Source: Cricetomys ansorgei (lineage: Eukaryota > Chordata > Mammalia > Rodentia > Nesomyidae). From it: 64,000 nt of DNA. This document shows, one piece after another, positions 59,433 to 64,000 of this stretch. The stretch lies in the NCBI GenBank assembly GCA_026225945.1, contig JAMJFZ010004066.1:870001-934000 (forward strand), in the 5' to 3' direction. The notes under the pieces are model-generated. The model did no database searches and had not been told where the DNA came from. It was given only the letters and a program-made list of their open reading frames with translations. The position numbers and the translations under genes were made by a program. Position 1 is the first letter of the stretch, and each line of letters opens with the position of its first letter.

Positions 59433-60778
59433 AGAAGGATTTTTTAAAATGTTTTTACTTTTTTCTTTTTTCCAGAAGACATTGGTTATTAAGAGAACAT
59501 ATTTTCAAAGCCATTGGAAAACAGAGTCTGTCCTCTGTTTGAAGCTCTAGCTAGGCCCTGTTTGAGGAACTTATATCTTGTTTCTGATTTGCCCTTTGTC
59601 CTGATAGGAGAAAAGTTACTAGAAGAACAATTACAGATAAGAACCGAAGAGTTCTTATAGTTCTTCTTTTGAGAACTATAATCCGGTGGCAGAAGCAGAT
59701 CAGGGAGTGCAAAGTCAGGCTCAGCTACTTGGCAAGTTCAAGGCCATCCTGGGCTACATGAGATCCTGTCACACACAGGTATACACACAGAGAGAAGGGA
59801 GGAGGAGCTTCTGTTATCTACACAGAATTCTCAAAAAAAAAAAAATGTTACTGAAACGCTAGCCAATGAGGGGAATAAATCTACGGATAATTGGAAAGCA
59901 TATCATTAAGAATGATTTTTAAAGGATAATTAAATAAGCAATTAAACAATTAAAGAATAATTAAACAAGCACCTTTCTTTCCTCTAAGCTTTCCATTTTC
60001 AATCCTGAGAAGCAATAGAATGAACCCAATAAAATTGTATTTTTCCAAATTCTCTATCTGAAAGCAGGAAGGTAAGCTGGTAACCATTGTAACTGCATAT
60101 TCGAGTTGTTGATTCTGTCGTATCTTTAGACATTTAGAAAAAATGCTCATAATTCAACCAACTCACTATGAGGAAATAAGAGGCTTCAAGTGATTGGCTA
60201 TAGTTGTTTAAACTTCATTTGGAGGACATTTTCCAAGAGAGACCCACAAATTTTTTCTTGAGGTTGTGTTTCTGGTTGTCAGGTGTAATGGTGAGTAGGT
60301 AGGATTGTGCGTGATTACACTGAAAGATTCCTGCAGACGGGTTAACATCTTGTCTCTGCCGCCGAGTGAGCACTTGGGCATGGGGCTGTATGCTAACAGA
60401 GTAAGAAGAATGTGGTGGAAAATTTTTTTGACTGTCATACTTGCTGAGCAAAGACTAAAACTTTTATATCCATTAGAGAAATCACTCTGGCTAAAATCTG
60501 CTGTAATGTCAGGAGATTTTGAAATAGGCTCTTTTTGGAACTAGGCAACAGTCATCATAATGAGCCACAATGCCATCAAAATATTTCTGTAAAGTAATTG
60601 ACCCCTTTAAAGTTTCAGCACTGGGATTAGTAGCTGAAGCATAAAATGTAGTGCGAAAGCATTTGTCAGACATTAGTGCTGTTAATTTGTGCCATGCTTT
60701 TAAATTCTAAGGATGGAGTTGCACTGCCAGCAATTTTCTCCAAACTAACTTGAAAATATCTATGATGCTTAAATCTTG
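59433..60778. other. A/T-rich intergenic sequence
   Basis: One B1-like remnant lies near 59.69-59.77 kb ('ttcaaggccatcctgggcta'). No gene recognised. Confidence 0.5.
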
Positions 60779-60781
60779 TTT

Positions 60782-60803
<22 letters not shown>
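60779..60803 (+). repeat. Poly(T) tract
   Basis: About 24 consecutive T. This could be the tail of an old minus-strand retrocopy, but no body was recognised. Confidence 0.9.
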
Positions 60804-60814
<11 letters not shown>

Positions 60815-60985
60815 ATGGTGGCTACTTTTCATTGTCAGAGTGACCGGCTTTGGAATCACCCAGGAGACACACCTCTGGGTGTCTGTATTCCTGCAGAGCT
60901 TCTGCTGAGGAGAGAAGAGCCGTCCTGAACGTAGGAGGTGCCATCCTATGATCTGGGATCCCAGGCTGAAGAAAAAGGGACCAAG

Positions 60986-61110
60986 GGGCTGGTGAGGTGG
61001 CTCAGTGGGAATAAACAGTGCCTGCCACACAAGATCAAGGACCCGAGTTAGATCCCTGGAGGAAACTGACTCCACAGAGTTGTCCTCTGACCACACGTGC
61101 ACTATGGCTC
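60986..61110 (+). mobile_element. B3-type SINE
   Basis: 'ggggctggtgaggtggctca' and 'gttgtcctctgaccacacg'. Confidence 0.75.
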
Positions 61111-61384
61111 AGATGCCCACAGCACAGATCTCCCCCCTGGGATGGGCTCCTCTCAAACCAGGAACCAAAATAAGCCACTTACACAGTGTATTGTCAGAAA
61201 TTTAGTCACAGCAATAAGAAAGCATACAGAGGATGATGCTTAAGTAGTAGATTTGTGTAGCTTCCTGACGGCTCATTTTCTGTGCATGAGATTGGCATGA
61301 CCCAATTTAAGTTACTTGCTAAAATTCTGTCTGTATTTTACTTGGTAAGAGAATTCTTGATACTGGTAATACTTTTTTTTAATA

Positions 61385-61570
61385 ACTTATTTACTTTTGT
61401 TTTATGTACATTGGCATTTTTGCCTGCATGTACATCTGTGTGAGGGTGTCAGAGCTTCTGGAACTCGAGTTATAGACAGCTGTGAGCTGCCATGTGGGTG
61501 CTGGGAATTGAACCCATGTCCTCTGGAAGAGCAGCCAGTGCTCTTAACCACTGAGCCATCTCTCTGGCCC
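61385..61570 (-). mobile_element. B2 SINE
   Basis: 'ggtgctgggaattgaaccca' and 'gagccatctctctggcc'. Confidence 0.92.
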
Positions 61571-62224
61571 AATACTGGTAATGCTTAATAGGAAGAATCC
61601 AGAGACAGTGGTCTGATAACACTCCAGCAAAGCAGATTTCAGAAAATCTTTCTGTCAGCACAGGGGTTCTGTCCCTATGGGATTACCACCTTGTACCCAG
61701 GGCTAACTATATAATGTCTGCACAAAATGTATTTGGAAAGAGGGGGAAATATGAAAATGGAGAGGAAATAAGCTTGCCCCATTGGATTAGTGTTTTAGTC
61801 TAGGGTCATTTTAATGGCGACCTTGATCTTATAAGGACCAATCATTCACTAGTTGCAGACTTATCAAGATGGTCAGCTTGTGTGTGGGCTGCGACTCCAT
61901 TCGACTGATTGGTTCCTGGCAGCACTTGGGGCATTCCGTTATTAATGGAGCACAGGTTTATTGGTCACAGGTAGGTGACAGGAGTATGGTGGTGCTGGGA
62001 AGTCAGATGACAGACAGGTCCCTGTGCTCTTGAAATTTGCCTCCCATCAAGGAGAGACCGGTGACATGGTAAAAGGCAGCTCTCAGCTATGGCGGTGGAA
62101 CCCAAGACCGCTGGCCACAGTGTGTCCATAGCCAGGAAGCATAGGGAGATGGATCCTGGTGCTCAGATAAAATAAAATTGTAGTAACATGCTGCTGTGGC
62201 AGCCCAGCAAACAGGACAAGGAGG
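61571..62224. other. No gene recognised
   Basis: Possibly flank of the following LTR-like repeat; no coding signature. Confidence 0.45.
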
Positions 62225-62505
62225 CATTTTTCATAAATGGAAGCCCTGCCAGATCTTAGCAGAGGGAACCACCATCCTGGCAAGCAGCCTACTCAACAGT
62301 GGAACCTCGAGCTTCTAAGCTCAGGCGTTTTTATTGATTCAGAACTCCTCAGGTGTTCTACTGATAGCACATGCAGATCATGAGCAATCAAACATCCCCC
62401 TAATAAATGCAACACCTGCAGACAATACAAAACACCAAGATCTAGGGTAACCCCCTCACCCAACAGTGCACAAAACAATATTTTAAACACAACTAAAAAT
62501 AACAT
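62225..62505 (-). mobile_element. LTR-like dispersed repeat, copy 4 of 4
   Basis: On the minus strand: gttatttttagttgtgttta, gcactgttgggtgagggg, 'cagtagaacacctgaggag', AATAAAAACGCCTGAGC and 'gatctggcagggcttcc'. It is a clean, relatively undecayed member. Confidence 0.65.
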
Positions 62506-62544
62506 AAATAATAAACATAAAATAAATCTACAAAGAAATTAACA

Positions 62545-62760
62545 TAATTTTGGATTTATTTTATGTGTATGAGTGTTTTTCCTGTATACGTGTTTGTGCA
62601 CCATGTGTGTGCCCAGTGCTCATAAAAGTCAGAAGACATCAGATCTGCTGGAACTGGAGTTACAGATGGTTTGTGAGCCACCATATGTATGCCAGGAATA
62701 GAGCCACATTCTCTGCAAGAGCAGCAAGTGCTTCTAGCCACTGAGCCATCTCTATAGCCC
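62545..62760 (-). mobile_element. B2 SINE
   Basis: 'gctggaactggagttacaga' and 'actgagccatctctatagcc'. Confidence 0.88.
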
Positions 62761-62859
62761 CCAAAAAGAAAAATTTAAAAATAAGATCAAAGAAATGAGA
62801 AAGGAATCCTGAGCACTGGAAATAAAGGCTTGCCTACCATATTGGCCTATGGCCTTTTA

Positions 62860-63015
62860 ATTTATGTATCATGTATGTATAGGTACCTGTGGGAGGCCAG
62901 AATAGGGCTTCAGATCCACTGGAGTTAGAATTACAGATGATTTGAGCTGTCATGTGGGTGCTAGGAACCAAACTTGGGCCCTTTGCCCTTAATTACTGAA
63001 CAATCTCTCCAGGGC
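62860..63015 (-). mobile_element. B3-type SINE
   Basis: 'catgtgggtgctaggaacca' and 'aacaatctctccagggc'. Confidence 0.75.
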
Positions 63016-63054
63016 ACTTTTTGTTTGTTTGTTTGTTGTTGGTGGTTTTATTTT

Positions 63055-63205
63055 TGTTTTTCGGAGACAAGATTTCTCTGTGGTAACTCTGGCTGTCCCA
63101 GAACTCACTCTGTAGACCAGGCTGATCTTAAACTCCCAGAGATCTGCCTGCCTCTGCCCCCCAAATGCTGGGATTAAAGGCGTGTGCCACCACCACCTGG
63201 CAGTA
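63055..63205 (-). mobile_element. B1 SINE
   Basis: 'gagacaagatttctctgtgg' to 'gtgccaccaccacctggc'. Confidence 0.92.
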
Positions 63206-63559
63206 TTATGTTTTTAATACATGTTTTTTAATACATCCTGATGTTTTCATGCATCTGTATTCTATGGACTTCAAAACAGAGTGACTAGTGCTCCCACCTC
63301 CTCAACATCCCTCTGTATTTACAGCCTTCAGGCCTCCTCATCCAATTCACTGTGAAACACAGAATAGGTCATCCCAAACAGTGGTGATTTATTGTTCTGA
63401 GTGTGTTTGCCACCCATCACCCACCCACCCTCACTTTCCCTTTATCATCTCTGCGCTGTACTGAGAGAACCTCTTTTCTATCTCTCTTGTCTTTTTCTCT
63501 TTTTTGAGACAAAGTTTACTGTCCTTGGTCCCCAACACACTATGTATTGCAGCAGAGGA

Positions 63560-63985
63560 TGATCTTGAGCTGATCTCCTCTTCCTTCCTCTTCCCTTCCT
63601 CCCCTCCCCTCCCCTCCCCTCCCCTCCCCTTTTCCTTCCCCTCTTTTTCTTCCCCTCTTCCCCCTCCCCTCTCCTTCTCGTCTTCCCTCTTCCTCCTTCT
63701 GTCCCCTTCTCCCTTCTTTCTTCCCCTCCCTTCCTCCTCCCTCCTTTCTCTCTCCCTCCTCCTCCCCTTCTCCTTCCCCTCTTCCTCTTCCTCTCCTCCC
63801 TCTCCCTTCTTTCTTCCCCTCCCTTCCTCCTCCCTCCTTCTTTCCTCTCTCCCTCCTCCTCCCCTTCTCCTTCCCCTCTTCCTCTTCCCCTCCTCCCTCT
63901 CCCTTCTCTCTTCCCCTCCCCTCCTCCTCCCTCCTTTCTCCTCCTTTCTCCTCCTCCTCCTTCTCCTTCCTCCTTCTTTGGCCAA
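63560..63985 (+). repeat. Polypyrimidine tract, (CCCCT)n and (CCTCCTT)n
   Basis: About 425 bp almost wholly C/T on the plus strand, with a pure (CCCCT)n run near 63.60-63.63 kb and long imperfect near-duplicates of a block around 63.70-63.90 kb. The Arg/Glu/Gly/Lys frames on the minus strand are artefacts. Confidence 0.95.
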
Positions 63986-64000
63986 ATTTCCTTTTCAAAG

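Noticed and set aside
63431..63998. 184- and 152-codon Arg/Glu/Gly-rich frames
   Set aside because: They come wholly from the polypyrimidine tract.

Overview
The window is mammalian genomic DNA from a rodent. Dozens of B1 and B2 SINEs occur on both strands, along with ID/B4-type SINEs, rodent-type LINE-1 3' ends, long CA/TG, TTTC and GGAA microsatellites, and two CpG-rich promoters of intron-containing genes. Many B1 copies share the variant 'gttacaacagagaaaccctg', which is not the usual mouse form. A cricetid (vole, hamster or deer-mouse type) is my best guess, but the species is inferred, not shown.

Only two protein-coding genes are convincing, both on the minus strand. RPL21 (about 52.56-56.21 kb) is the intron-containing, functional-type gene for ribosomal protein eL21. 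It has an untranslated 5'TOP first exon and five coding exons that join exactly to 160 codons. RASL11A (about 41.9-44.6 kb) is an atypical Ras-like GTPase whose four coding exons join exactly to 242 codons. The same neighbours in the same relative orientation lie on human chromosome 13q12, so this is conserved synteny. Two small nucleolar RNAs lie in RPL21 introns: a well-supported C/D box RNA matching SNORD102, and a weaker H/ACA candidate for SNORA27.

Layout: 1-41.9 kb is an intergenic desert of SINEs, LTR-like pieces, nested LINE-1 remains, a decayed mariner transposase, one retrocopy-like coding fragment (12.66-13.08 kb) and microsatellites. 41.9-44.9 kb is RASL11A and its CpG promoter. 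45-52.5 kb is a sparser intergenic stretch. 52.56-56.65 kb is RPL21 and its CpG promoter. 56.65-64 kb is again repeats, ending in a roughly 400-bp polypyrimidine tract.

The most unusual signal is inside RPL21. About 255 bp of intron 3, including the 5' half of the SNORD102-like snoRNA, is present a second time, at high identity and in the same orientation, in intron 2 on the other side of coding exon 3. The second copy keeps the C box but has lost the D box and closing stem. A four-copy LTR-like family, two other LTR-like segments with TATA or poly(A) signals, a small intergenic CpG cluster with an octamer motif, and a CRE-half-site inverted repeat also merit a check. I found no CRISPR array, operon or prokaryote-type system, and most long open frames come from microsatellites or SINEs.
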